The position numbers were made by a program, and so were the translations under genes. Under the pieces are notes generated by a model, which saw only the letters and a program-made list of their open reading frames with translations, searched no databases and was not told the origin of the DNA. From assembly GCA_016928525.1 (NCBI GenBank), contig JAFGKO010000251.1, positions 1 to 22,185 of the forward strand: DNA of 22,185 nucleotides, in the 5' to 3' direction. Below, in pieces: positions 1 through 7,823 of this stretch (within the stretch, counting starts at the first letter, position 1; each line of letters begins with the position of its first letter). This DNA is from Anaerolineales bacterium (GTDB taxonomy: Bacteria > Chloroflexota > Anaerolineae > Anaerolineales > Villigracilaceae).

Positions 1-990
1 CTGCTCCCGATATATCAGCAGTTGCTGGCCCGCATGGGAGTTGCTGCCACCCCCGCCCTGACCCATTCCCTGCACAACGACCATCCCCTCGTCCGCGGGC
101 GGGTCGCCGAAGTCCTGGCGCAGACCAAAGACCCGAAAGCCGTGCCTGCTCTGCTGGGCGCCCTGCGCGGCGAATACTACACGGTGCGCGCCCGCGCTGC
201 CAGAGCCTTGGGAGCTATTGGCGATAAGCAGGCTATCCAACCGCTGTTGGAGGCTTTGTCCGACAATGAGCCAGAAGTCCGCATTGGCGCACTGATTGGA
301 CTGGGTCACTTCAAAGACCCGGGCACCTTCGACCGCATGGCCGACCCCTTACTTGATGACCCCCAAATCGAAGTGCGCCAGGCAGCCGCCCAGGCACTGG
401 GCGAAACGAAACATCCGCAGGCTATCCCCTACTTGATGGTCGCATTGCGTGATCCGTTCTGGTGGTACGAGCGCGAACAGGCCGCCGGTGTGTTGCTCAA
501 GGCCATAGAAGGTATGGGAGCGCTGGTGGTCGCGGCCTTGCTGGAAGCCCTGCACGACAGCGAAATGACGGTCCGCCGCTATGCCGCCGGGTTGTTGGGA
601 CGTATCAAAGACCAGCGCGCTATCGAACCCCTTGGGATGTCACTCTACGACACGCATTTCGAAGTGGGCAAAACTGCAGCCGAATCCCTGGCCGGGTTCG
701 GCCCACCAGGCCTGAAGCTCCTGGTCGAAGCGCTGCACCACCCTGAAGCCTGGCTGCGCCAGCACGCCATCACCGGCCTGACGCTAAGCGGTGACCAACG
801 CATCGTCCCTGCCATTTTGGAGATGCTCAACGACCCGGAGCGGGAAGTCCAGAAGCAGGCCATCCAAGCGCTGGGGGAACTGAAAGACGCCCGCGCGCTG
901 CCCGCCCTGCAGGCCATCGCCATCGACCGCCGCGACCGCGAATTTTCGTCCCTGGCGCGGGGGGCCATCGAAGCGTTGGGAACTCGATAA
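1..990 (+). CDS. HEAT-repeat (PBS-lyase-like) protein, 5' end outside window
   Basis: The frame is open from the first base of the window to the TAA at 988-990, so the gene almost certainly begins upstream; the TTG at 22 and ATG at 34 are internal codons of the same frame. The visible ~330 residues are nearly all HEAT repeats of about 31 residues, roughly ten copies. They share a helix-turn-helix pattern with recurring cores such as 'VRARAARALGAIGD', 'VRQAAAQALGETKHPQAI' and 'VQKQAIQALGELKDARAL'. Such alpha-solenoids are scaffolds for protein binding, and some relatives act as phycobilin-lyase-like or signalling adaptors; nothing here gives a specific partner. No catalytic motif or membrane segment is visible in this part. 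The next gene, alaS, lies 112 bp downstream behind its own promoter, so the two are probably separate transcripts. Family assignment is secure; the specific role is unknown. Confidence 0.85.
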   Translation: MLPIYQQLLARMGVAATPALTHSLHNDHPLVRGRVAEVLAQTKDPKAVPALLGALRGEYYTVRARAARALGAIGDKQAIQPLLEALSDNEPEVRIGALIGLGHFKDPGTFDRMADPLLDDPQIEVRQAAAQALGETKHPQAIPYLMVALRDPFWWYEREQAAGVLLKAIEGMGALVVAALLEALHDSEMTVRRYAAGLLGRIKDQRAIEPLGMSLYDTHFEVGKTAAESLAGFGPPGLKLLVEALHHPEAWLRQHAITGLTLSGDQRIVPAILEMLNDPEREVQKQAIQALGELKDARALPALQAIAIDRRDREFSSLARGAIEALGTR

Positions 991-1008
991 GATAGATAAA
1001 GGCCTTAC

Positions 1009-1023
1009 ACAGAAATATTCTGT
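1009..1023. repeat. Short dyad ACAGAA-ATA-TTCTGT upstream of alaS
   Basis: Perfect 6-bp arms (ACAGAA / TTCTGT) around a 3-base centre, about 45 bp upstream of the predicted alaS -10 box. It has no U-tract, so it does not look like a terminator of the HEAT gene. It could be an operator, but a 6-bp dyad can occur by chance. Confidence 0.3.
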
Positions 1024-1065
1024 AGAATACCCATTCTCCAATCTCCATTTCCTATCATTCATCAT

Positions 1066-1074
1066 TGGTATAAT
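1066..1074 (+). promoter_or_regulatory. Extended -10 promoter of alaS
   Basis: TGGTATAAT is a perfect TGn-TATAAT extended -10 element. No good -35 box sits 16-18 bp upstream, as is usual for extended -10 promoters. The predicted transcription start is near 1081, giving a leader of about 22 nt that contains a GGAG ribosome site (1094-1097) five bases before the ATG at 1103. The placement supports the alaS start chosen here. No T-box or other long leader element can fit. Confidence 0.6.
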
Positions 1075-1102
1075 ACCCCCCATCTTTTGACACGGAGCGT
1101 GA

Positions 1103-3934
1103 ATGACCCCCAAAAAACTGACCGGTAACGAAATCCGCCAGACCTTCATTGACTTCTTCGTCGAACATGGACACACGGCTGTGCCCTCGGCTTCGCTCGT
1201 CCCAGGCGGCGATTCCACCTTGCTATTCACCAATGCCGGTATGGTGCAGTTTAAGGACGTCTTCCTCGGCACCGACAAGCGTCCCTACACACGCGCGGTC
1301 GACTCGCAGAAGTGCATGCGCGTGGCCGGCAAGCATAACGACCTGGAAGACGTGGGCCGCGACGGCACCCATCACACCTTTTTCGAAATGCTTGGCAACT
1401 GGTCCTTTGGCGATTACTACAAAAAGGAAGCCATCCAATGGGCCTGGCAATTACTGACCGATGTCTGGGGTCTCGATAAGCAGCGTCTGTACACCACCGT
1501 CTTCAAAGACGAAAAGGGCGAAATTCCCACCGATGAAGAAGCCGCCGGGTATTGGAAAGGGCAGCCTGGCTATGACCCATCCCATCTCTTCTATCTTGGC
1601 CGTAAAGATAACTTCTGGGAGATGGCCGAGACCGGCCCCTGCGGTCCGTGCTCCGAGATCCATTATGACCTGCGTCCCGGCACAGGCCCGATCGACGAGG
1701 TAGTGCTCGATAGCGATCGTTTCGTCGAACTCTGGAACCTGGTCTTCATCCAGTACAACCGCCTCAGCCCTACGAAACTTGAACCACTCCCGGCCAAACA
1801 TGTGGATACAGGCATGGGCTTCGAAAGGATCGTTTCCGTCCTCCAGGATGTCGATTCCAACTACAAGACTGACTTGTTCACCTCTTCCCTGAACGTGCTG
1901 CGCGCCCTGACCGGCCACTCCGAAAGTGAGATGTATGCTGATTTCACGCCTTACCGCGTCATCTGCGACCACACACGCTCGGCCGCCTTCCTGATCGCCG
2001 ACGGCGTCGTGCCCGGCAACGTCGGCCGCAACTACGTCTGCCGCATGATCATCCGCCGCGCCGCCCGCTTCGGAGGCATGCTCGCCCTGACGGAGCCCTT
2101 CCTGGCAAAAGTGGCCGAACAGGTGATCGAGACCTATCGTGACTTCTACCCCGAACTGGACAAAAACCGCACTGCTATCCTCGACAATCTGACGCGTGAA
2201 GAAGTGCGCTTCGCCCGGACCGTTGAAACTGGTACCGCTCATCTACAGAATCTACTCGATGAACTCTCCCGCCAAAAAGAAACCATTCTCGATGGCCGCA
2301 AAGCCTTCGACCTGTACGCCACCTACGGCCTGCCCTTCGAGATCACCCGCGACATCGCCCGCGAACAAGGCCTGGATGTAGACGAAGCCGGTTTCCGCGC
2401 CGCCATGGACGAGCACCGCATCGCTTCCGGCGGCGGGGTGGCTATGGGTGTGTTGGGCGGCGAAGACGCCGAGTTCTACGCCGGGGTGCTCAAAGCCCTG
2501 CAAGCAGACAAAAAACTCGGTCCCAACGGCATCGAGTATGATCCGTATACCAGCCCTGTGGTCGAAGGCGAAATCCTGGCCCTGGTGGTTGACGGCAAGT
2601 CCGCCGATTCAGTATCCTTCGGCGATACCGTCGAAGTCGTCCTGCCCAAAACCGGCTTCTACATCGAATCCGGCGGCCAAGTGAGTGATACGGGGTACAT
2701 AAAATCTCTCCCCCTATTTTCGGAGAAAATGGGGGGAGCTGGAGGGGGGCTAGGCTGGGAAATCGAAATCACCGACCTGCGCAAACCCTCCGCGGGCATC
2801 ATCGTCCACGTGGGCGAAGTGGTCTCCGGCCAACCCCAAGTAGGGGATATAGCTGTCGCCGAAGTGGACATGCAACGCCGCCATGACATTATGCGCAACC
2901 ACACCGCCACGCATTTGATGCACGCTGCCTTGCACCAGGTGCTGGGCGAGTCCGCGCGCCAGGCCGGGTCGCTGGTCGCCCCCGACCGCCTGCGCTTTGA
3001 CTTCACTCACCCGGAAGCGATGACACCAGAGCAGATCGAACGCGTTGAGAAGATTGTCAATGACGCGGTCGCGGCGGACATGGCTGTGCAACCCAAACTC
3101 AAGCCGCGCGAAGAGGCCATCAAGGAAGGCGCGATGGCGCTCTTTGGCGAGAAATATGGCGAGACCGTCCGCACGCTAACGATTGCTCCTGTTAGCCCAG
3201 ATGCGGACAGCAGTTCCCTGGCCCGCCGGCCAGGACGGGCAACTGCTGTCCGATCAAACCGAGCGGAGCAAGAACGCTACTCCTACGAACTGTGTGGCGG
3301 CACGCACCTCGAGCGTACTTCTGACGTAGGCGCGTTCATCATCACCAGCGAGGGCTCGGCTGCGGCTGGCATCCGCCGCATCGAAGCGGTGACAGGCCGC
3401 GGCGCATATGACCTGATCGCGCGTCGCTTCAAGGCCGCTAAAAAAGCTGCCACACTGCTTTCAGTCACGCCAGAAGAATTGCCCGCCAAAGTGGAAAGCC
3501 TGCAAGACGAAGTGGTCGACCTGCGCAGGGAATTGGCCAATCTGCGCGCGGAACTGGCGCTAGCCTCCTTCAATTCCTTCTTGGCTAGCAAACAGGTAGT
3601 GAACGGCATCAACCTGCTGACAGCGGAAATCCCTGGCGTGGACAAAGACACCCTCGGCAAGCTGGCCGATAAATTCCGCGAGATGTTCCCTGAGAATGGC
3701 CTGTGTGTCATTGCCACTCCCGGCGAGGATAACGTGATCGTCATGGCCGCTGTAACTCAGGACCTGATCAAAAAAGGCATAAAAGCCGGCGACCTAGTCA
3801 GTCACGTTTCGCAACAACTGGGCGCGGGCGGCGGCGGCGCGCCGCATCTGGCTTTCGGCGGCGGCAAGGAGCCGGGCAAAGTGGGCGAGGCGCTCACCTC
3901 CGTGCCAAAATGGGTGGAAGAGAAATTGAAGTAG
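1103..3934 (+). CDS. alaS: Alanine--tRNA ligase
   Basis: Class II aminoacyl-tRNA synthetase charging tRNA-Ala in the cytoplasm. The N-terminal catalytic core shows the family signatures 'LFTNAGMVQFKDVFLG' (residues 41-56) and 'HHTFFEMLGNWSFGDYYKKE' (90-109). The editing domain has its zinc ligands in H600-x3-H604 (HTATH) and C731-x3-H735 (CGGTH). The C-terminal part carries a coiled-coil stretch (~790-830) and a Gly-rich end typical of the C-Ala domain. The product is 943 residues against about 870-890 usually, and two in-frame insertions explain most of the excess. One encodes about residues 535-551 next to the 'SGGQVSDTG' editing motif. The other encodes about 700-720, between the two zinc-binding motifs; both coincide with DNA palindromes (see the repeat entries). 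The reading frame stays intact and all core motifs remain, so an active enzyme is expected. The start is fixed by GGAG at 1094-1097. The product call is very secure. Confidence 0.97.
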   Translation: MTPKKLTGNEIRQTFIDFFVEHGHTAVPSASLVPGGDSTLLFTNAGMVQFKDVFLGTDKRPYTRAVDSQKCMRVAGKHNDLEDVGRDGTHHTFFEMLGNWSFGDYYKKEAIQWAWQLLTDVWGLDKQRLYTTVFKDEKGEIPTDEEAAGYWKGQPGYDPSHLFYLGRKDNFWEMAETGPCGPCSEIHYDLRPGTGPIDEVVLDSDRFVELWNLVFIQYNRLSPTKLEPLPAKHVDTGMGFERIVSVLQDVDSNYKTDLFTSSLNVLRALTGHSESEMYADFTPYRVICDHTRSAAFLIADGVVPGNVGRNYVCRMIIRRAARFGGMLALTEPFLAKVAEQVIETYRDFYPELDKNRTAILDNLTREEVRFARTVETGTAHLQNLLDELSRQKETILDGRKAFDLYATYGLPFEITRDIAREQGLDVDEAGFRAAMDEHRIASGGGVAMGVLGGEDAEFYAGVLKALQADKKLGPNGIEYDPYTSPVVEGEILALVVDGKSADSVSFGDTVEVVLPKTGFYIESGGQVSDTGYIKSLPLFSEKMGGAGGGLGWEIEITDLRKPSAGIIVHVGEVVSGQPQVGDIAVAEVDMQRRHDIMRNHTATHLMHAALHQVLGESARQAGSLVAPDRLRFDFTHPEAMTPEQIERVEKIVNDAVAADMAVQPKLKPREEAIKEGAMALFGEKYGETVRTLTIAPVSPDADSSSLARRPGRATAVRSNRAEQERYSYELCGGTHLERTSDVGAFIITSEGSAAAGIRRIEAVTGRGAYDLIARRFKAAKKAATLLSVTPEELPAKVESLQDEVVDLRRELANLRAELALASFNSFLASKQVVNGINLLTAEIPGVDKDTLGKLADKFREMFPENGLCVIATPGEDNVIVMAAVTQDLIKKGIKAGDLVSHVSQQLGAGGGGAPHLAFGGGKEPGKVGEALTSVPKWVEEKLK
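2705..2752 (+). repeat. In-frame palindromic element inside alaS (first)
   Basis: The arms CTCCCCCTATTTTC (2708-2721) and GAAAATGGGGGGAG (2725-2738) match at 13 of 14 positions, the exception being a T opposite G, around a GGA loop. A G-rich tail runs to about 2752. In protein it becomes a low-complexity stretch, 'SLPLFSEKMGGAGGGLG', unlike the surrounding conserved AlaS sequence. The composition and the strong dyad indicate an inserted repeat rather than native coding sequence. Exact ends are uncertain: AAATC occurs at 2702-2706 and 2760-2764, but the 58-bp spacing is not a multiple of three. Confidence 0.65.
3204..3252 (+). repeat. In-frame palindromic element inside alaS (second)
   Basis: Perfect outer arms CGGACAGCAGTT (3204-3215) and AACTGCTGTCCG (3241-3252) enclose a second perfect stem, CCTGGCC (3217-3223) with GGCCAGG (3228-3234). 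Together they form a nested cruciform or hairpin. It encodes residues of about 701-717 (Ser/Arg/Ala-rich) just before the CGGTH zinc motif, where AlaS proteins normally have only a few residues. The element adds protein sequence without breaking the frame. Confidence 0.7.
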
Positions 3935-3936
3935 AA

Positions 3937-4006
3937 TGGGAGTCTGGTAGAGCACATCTCCCAGGCTTAATTTGTACGAAAACTGGAATGCAGACTTAAG
4001 TCTGCA
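3937..4006. repeat. Two dyads downstream of alaS
   Basis: The first dyad, TGGGAG (3937-3942) with CTCCCA (3958-3963), starts two bases after the alaS stop codon. The second is a perfect 18-bp palindrome, TGCAGACTTAAGTCTGCA (3989-4006). A run of five T occurs at 4021-4025, but it is 14 bases beyond the second stem, so neither is a textbook intrinsic terminator. They may still end or protect the alaS message, or be dispersed repeats. Between here and the next gene a weak TTACAA (4040-4045) and TAGGAT (4062-4067) pair with 16-bp spacing could be a promoter for the lipoprotein gene. Confidence 0.5.
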
Positions 4007-4088
4007 CATTCTCGAATGGGTTTTTAGTACAGCAGTCCCTTACAAATCACACACAACGCATTAGGATTACTTTGAAAAGGAGCTTTAT

Positions 4089-4610
4089 ATGTCACGCCTG
4101 TTTAAATCTTTACTGGTATCTGCCCTGGTTCTCCTCATCCTCGCCTGCAACATAATCACCAGCCCTATCAACGATATCGAAAATGTCGCCTCAACGGCGG
4201 AGGCATTTGCATCAGAAATGCCCTTCGAAACGGTTCAAGCCCTCGCATCTGTAATACCTGTCCAAACGATCGAGGCCTTACCATCAGCGATCCCGGATGT
4301 CGGCAATTACTTCGATCCAAGCGGGACCCCGGTTGATCAATGGAACGGCATTCCTGTCATGCCCGAGGCCACAGTGGGTGAGGAATTCGGCGAGAGCACA
4401 TACAGTTACACCGTTCCCGCCTCCGCAACTGACGTGCAGGCGTTCTATACGCAAAAAATGGGTGAACTCGGCTGGACATCACCGTTCGGCTTTCAAGCTT
4501 CCGAGGAGGGCGGTATCCTGTTCTTCCAAAGCGAAAGCGAGTTCCTTACCATCACGATTGTGCCCGACCAGAATGGCAGTAATAGCGTGGATGTGATCTT
4601 GCAAAAGTAA
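4089..4610 (+). CDS. Small lipoprotein of unknown function
   Basis: 173 residues. The N-terminus is a lipoprotein signal: basic MSRLFK, a hydrophobic core, and the lipobox LILAC with Cys20 as the lipidation site, so the mature protein should be anchored on the outer face of the cytoplasmic membrane. A linker follows containing an imperfect tandem repeat ('TVQALASVIPV' then 'TIEALPSAIPD', about residues 49-72). The C-terminal ~80 residues form a compact alpha/beta-looking unit: 'YTVPASATDVQAFYTQKMGELGW' region, then strands ending in 'ITIVPDQNGSNSVDVILQK'. A strong ribosome site, AAAAGGAG at 4075-4082, sits six bases before the ATG. The gene is monocistronic, converging on the minus-strand oxidoreductase 11 bp away. 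I do not recognise the family beyond this architecture. Confidence 0.85.
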   Translation: MSRLFKSLLVSALVLLILACNIITSPINDIENVASTAEAFASEMPFETVQALASVIPVQTIEALPSAIPDVGNYFDPSGTPVDQWNGIPVMPEATVGEEFGESTYSYTVPASATDVQAFYTQKMGELGWTSPFGFQASEEGGILFFQSESEFLTITIVPDQNGSNSVDVILQK

Positions 4611-4621
4611 TACACCGGCGG

Positions 4622-5902
4622 CTAGCCAAACATATCCAACAGGCGGAACCAGACCTTGCCAAAATTTACAAACCAGGCCCGACCCTCGTAAAACGGCACA
4701 CGCGGGATGTTCAACCCATCAAACGGGTTGAAGCTTTCCAGGCCGAGAATGGCGTTCGCCATTTGCTCCCCCAGATAGGTCGCCAGCGTCACACCGTGCC
4801 CCACGTAACACATCGAAAACCACATCCCGTCCATCTGCCCGGCGTGGGCAGTCTGGTCCATGGTCAATCCCAATGTGCCACCCCAGTAATAGTCGATGGC
4901 GGCATCTCTTAGTTCAGGGAAAACGCGCAACATCCCCCGCCGCAGGATTGCGACATTCTGCTTCGCGCTCAAGCCGGTGGCGGTCCCTTCGCCGCCCCAC
5001 ACCATACGGTTCTCCCGCGAAAGCGTATAATATGCGACCATATTCTTGGTATCGTAAACCACGCGCTTATTGGGGATGAGCTTATGCGCAAGTTCGTCCG
5101 GCAGCTGTTCGGTGGCGATCACAAAACTTTCGGCGGGGAACACTCGTCTGCGAAACTGGGGAACGATACTCCCAACCCAGGCGTTGGCCGCCAGGAACAC
5201 TTCCTTTGTGGATACGCTCCCCCGTTCGGTCCGGACCGTAAACCTGCTCCCGTCATTAGCGACCTGCTTCTCGATCTCGGTGACACGCGTCCTTTCGTGG
5301 ACATCTGCTCCGGCCCGCTCGGCGGCCAGCGCCAAGCCCCGCACGAATTTTGCGGGTTGCAGCCCGGCGCTGCGTTCGTTGACCAGAAGCCCGTGGTAAG
5401 AATCCGTCCCTAGTTCGGTGGCAACCTCCTCGGGCGGGACGAGGCGGACTTCGTAATCTGCAACGCGCGCCAACGTCCCCTGCTCCACTTTCAACCTGTC
5501 GAAATGACCCGGCTTGCTGGCCGCTTCGATATTCCCGTTGCGAGCGTAATCGCAGTCGATGCCTTCCTCCGCCACAATGCGCGCTACCGTATCCGCCGCA
5601 CGGACGGAGGCCCGAAACATCTCCCGGGCGCGTTCCAGGCCGTGCTGTTCGATCAGTTTGCTCAGCGTATGGTGCAGGCAGGAAAGCGCCTGCCCGCCGT
5701 TGCGCGAACTGGCTCCCCAGCCGATGGTCTCGGCCTCCAGCAGGGTCACCTTGGCGCCACCCTTTGCCAGCCGCAGGGCCGCTGAGGTACCGGTGAGCCC
5801 ACCGCCGATCACAACCACATCAGTCTTTTCGGGCAGTGGTTTGTTTTGATAGGACCTCGGTGATGGCACATCGGCCCACCAGAAACAGGTTTGTTGGAGC
5901 AT
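4622..5902 (-). CDS. FAD-dependent amine oxidoreductase (gamma-glutamylputrescine-oxidase-like)
   Basis: 426 residues of the DAO/GlpD-type flavoprotein superfamily. A Rossmann FAD motif, 'VVVIGGGLTGTSAALRLA', lies at residues ~29-46. The flavin-contacting segment 'GWGASSRNGGQ' (61-71) is characteristic of the PuuB/OrdL subgroup, which oxidises amines such as gamma-glutamylputrescine with release of H2O2. The C-terminal half has 'YYWGGTLGLTMDQ' and 'YVGHGVTLATYLGEQMANAI', the usual second FAD-binding portion. Length fits the family. The start is supported by an AAAAGGA ribosome site upstream on the minus strand. The gene follows the peptide-transporter operon but lies beyond that operon's terminator, so it probably has separate expression; no clear promoter was found in the short gap. 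The exact substrate cannot be read from sequence, and other secondary-amine oxidases remain possible. Confidence 0.85.
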   Translation of the reverse strand: MLQQTCFWWADVPSPRSYQNKPLPEKTDVVVIGGGLTGTSAALRLAKGGAKVTLLEAETIGWGASSRNGGQALSCLHHTLSKLIEQHGLERAREMFRASVRAADTVARIVAEEGIDCDYARNGNIEAASKPGHFDRLKVEQGTLARVADYEVRLVPPEEVATELGTDSYHGLLVNERSAGLQPAKFVRGLALAAERAGADVHERTRVTEIEKQVANDGSRFTVRTERGSVSTKEVFLAANAWVGSIVPQFRRRVFPAESFVIATEQLPDELAHKLIPNKRVVYDTKNMVAYYTLSRENRMVWGGEGTATGLSAKQNVAILRRGMLRVFPELRDAAIDYYWGGTLGLTMDQTAHAGQMDGMWFSMCYVGHGVTLATYLGEQMANAILGLESFNPFDGLNIPRVPFYEGRAWFVNFGKVWFRLLDMFG

Positions 5903-5946
5903 ACATAATTCCTTTTCAAATGTCAGGAGATGTTCAACTCCGTTCG

Positions 5947-5986
5947 AAAAAAGGCAGGATGAGCTGGAACCCGTCCTGCCTTTTTT
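5947..5986 (-). terminator. Intrinsic (bidirectional) terminator after the transporter operon
   Basis: A perfect GGCAGGA / TCCTGCC stem (5953-5959 with 5974-5980) is flanked by six A on one side and six T on the other, so either strand yields a stem plus U-tract. It lies 36 bp past the stop of the substrate-binding protein gene on the minus strand and separates that operon from the FAD oxidoreductase gene. Confidence 0.9.
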
Positions 5987-6022
5987 CTTGTTACTCGCGA
6001 CTTATTACTTCTTACTCAATAG

Positions 6023-7774
6023 CTACTTATACTTCCAGTTCTGCGCGCCCCAGGACATGCTGCCCCAGGTGCTGACGACCACACCCTCCAGGTTATCGGC
6101 CACACCGTAACCGTCCTGGAAGAGATACAGGTAGACCTGTGGCAAGTCTTTTTGGTTTTGTTCAGCGATCTCACAGTAGGCTGCTTTGCGGACATCGAGA
6201 TCGAAATTGCTGCCAGCCCTCTCTAAGGCCGCATCCACGGTAGGATTCACCCAGCGGAAATAGTTCCCGCCACCCGGTAGCTCCTCGGATGGAATGGTTG
6301 TGGACGAGTAGGCGTTCGCATTGTATCCTTGCGGCTCGACCGTAAAGCCACGGTCGAAGATGAGCATGTCATAGTCGCCGATCTTGCGCGGTGATTGGTC
6401 ATCGTAGGAGCCAAAGATGATCGAGAAGTCGTAGTTTTGGATGCGGGCCTCGATGCCGACTGCTTTCAAGTTCTCCACGATGAATTCTTCGGTGCGCTGC
6501 AATGGTTCGAAGTTGGTATAGCCCTGCAGTTCCAGTGAGAGACGCGTGCCGTCCGGTGCGTACATTGCGCCCTGCGCCACACGGATGCCATCCGGTCCTT
6601 CCACCCAACCGGCCGCTTCGAGCAATTCTACTGCTTTGGCAGGGTCATAGGGGAAAGGACGTGGCAGGTCACACTGGTACCAACCATAGGCAAACGGGTT
6701 GGTCGCATGCGAGACTGTTTTTTCAAGCACGTCATCGACCAGCGTGTCATAATCAATGGCCGAGGCAATCGCCTGGCGCACGCGCAGATCACCCAGGATG
6801 GGATGGGGCGGTGTGGGGCCGGGATCGCCATCGAAGGGCGCACTCAAATTGAGGTCGATAGCCATGTTCCAAATCCCCGGAACCAGGACCTGGGTTGCCT
6901 TGTCGGCCAGCAAATTGTTATATTCTGTCTCGTTCTCGCTGGGCCACAGGTGCACCTGCGCTTCCCCTTGCAGCATCATGGCCGTCTGCGCAGCCGGTTC
7001 AGGTATGATCGCGAAGACTAATCGGTCAAGATAGGGCTTGCCCTCTTCATAGTAATAGGGGTTGCGGTCCAATACAATACTCTGGCCCGAATTCCATTGG
7101 CTGACCACAAAGGGGCCGGCTCCGACCGGTTGGCGGTTCCATTCCCAATTTGCCATGTCAGTTACTTCCCCGGTGGCGTGCCGCGGGAACAACCCATAGG
7201 CAAATTGATCCAGGTAACCGGCGTAGGGAGTCGAATAATTCAGCACTGCCGTCAGATCGTCTGGTGTATCCACGGATGCAATCTGGTCGAACCCATCTGT
7301 CCCAACAAATGCGCCTGAGTCGGGATTGGAGAGCACTTCCCAGGTAAACCTGATATCGTCCGAAGTGATGGGCTCCCCATCAGACCATTTTAGATCAGGC
7401 TTCAACTTCCACGTGACGGTCAGGAAATCATCCGAGAGGCCGCCGTTCTCCTGGGTTGGTAATTCAGCCGCCAGCATTGGAATGAAGTCGCCATTTTGGT
7501 CGATAGTTACCAAACTGGTCATATTGGTTGCATCCGCAACCTGGCGGACGACCGCCGCATCCGCCATGAAGTAGTTCAGCGTGGTCGGCTCTTCCGGGAT
7601 GATGAGCGTCACTGTGCCGCCACTTTCCTCCATAGGCGCGGCGGGTTCTGCAGGGGCGGGCTGGGCAGGCTCCTCGGGAGCGGGCTGCGCAGGCGCTTCC
7701 GTCGCTGCTCCTCCGCCACAGGCGGTCGCCAACAGAACGACTACCAGCAGCAGGGTCAATAGTTTGGGTTTCAT
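6023..7774 (-). CDS. ABC transporter substrate-binding lipoprotein, family 5 (oligopeptide/dipeptide type)
   Basis: 583 residues. The lipoprotein signal ends in the lipobox LATAC with Cys19; a Gly/Ala/Pro/Glu-rich tether of ~30 residues follows, then the mature binding domain. Family-5 features include 'LKPDLKWSDGEPITSDDIRFTWE' with the usual W-SDG-E-T-DD, 'LDRNPYYYEEGKPYLDRLVF', and 'DLRVRQAIASAIDYDTLVDDVL' near the middle, as in DppA/OppA/NikA proteins. It should capture a peptide or another small organic ligand outside the cell and deliver it to the two permeases encoded just upstream. The start is supported by a strong GAAGGAGGAAG ribosome site. It is the last gene of the operon, before the terminator at 5947-5986. 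The ligand is unknown; the amidohydrolase in the same operon suggests amide-containing compounds (inference). Confidence 0.92.
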   Translation of the reverse strand: MKPKLLTLLLVVVLLATACGGGAATEAPAQPAPEEPAQPAPAEPAAPMEESGGTVTLIIPEEPTTLNYFMADAAVVRQVADATNMTSLVTIDQNGDFIPMLAAELPTQENGGLSDDFLTVTWKLKPDLKWSDGEPITSDDIRFTWEVLSNPDSGAFVGTDGFDQIASVDTPDDLTAVLNYSTPYAGYLDQFAYGLFPRHATGEVTDMANWEWNRQPVGAGPFVVSQWNSGQSIVLDRNPYYYEEGKPYLDRLVFAIIPEPAAQTAMMLQGEAQVHLWPSENETEYNNLLADKATQVLVPGIWNMAIDLNLSAPFDGDPGPTPPHPILGDLRVRQAIASAIDYDTLVDDVLEKTVSHATNPFAYGWYQCDLPRPFPYDPAKAVELLEAAGWVEGPDGIRVAQGAMYAPDGTRLSLELQGYTNFEPLQRTEEFIVENLKAVGIEARIQNYDFSIIFGSYDDQSPRKIGDYDMLIFDRGFTVEPQGYNANAYSSTTIPSEELPGGGNYFRWVNPTVDAALERAGSNFDLDVRKAAYCEIAEQNQKDLPQVYLYLFQDGYGVADNLEGVVVSTWGSMSWGAQNWKYK

Positions 7775-7798
7775 CTCTTCCTCCTTCAGGAATTAATT

Positions 7799-7823
7799 CA
7801 CCGGGACTGTCTACTTCCCGGTG
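7799..7823 (-). repeat. Hairpin between permease and binding-protein genes
   Basis: Perfect 8-bp arms CACCGGGA (7799-7806) and TCCCGGTG (7816-7823) with a 9-base loop. The stop codon of the upstream permease gene (7811-7813) lies in the loop, and the ribosome site of the binding-protein gene follows. There is no U-tract, so it is not a classic terminator. Hairpins of this kind in ABC operons can stabilise the message for the abundant binding protein; that role is inferred here. Confidence 0.55.

Noticed and set aside
1451..2242. Minus-strand open frame (263 codons) within alaS
   Set aside because: It is fully inside the conserved alaS coding sequence and shows no family signature or ribosome site.
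2702..2764. AAATC direct repeat as a target-site duplication of the first alaS insert
   Set aside because: Five bases is short, and the 58-bp spacing would not preserve the reading frame on simple removal.
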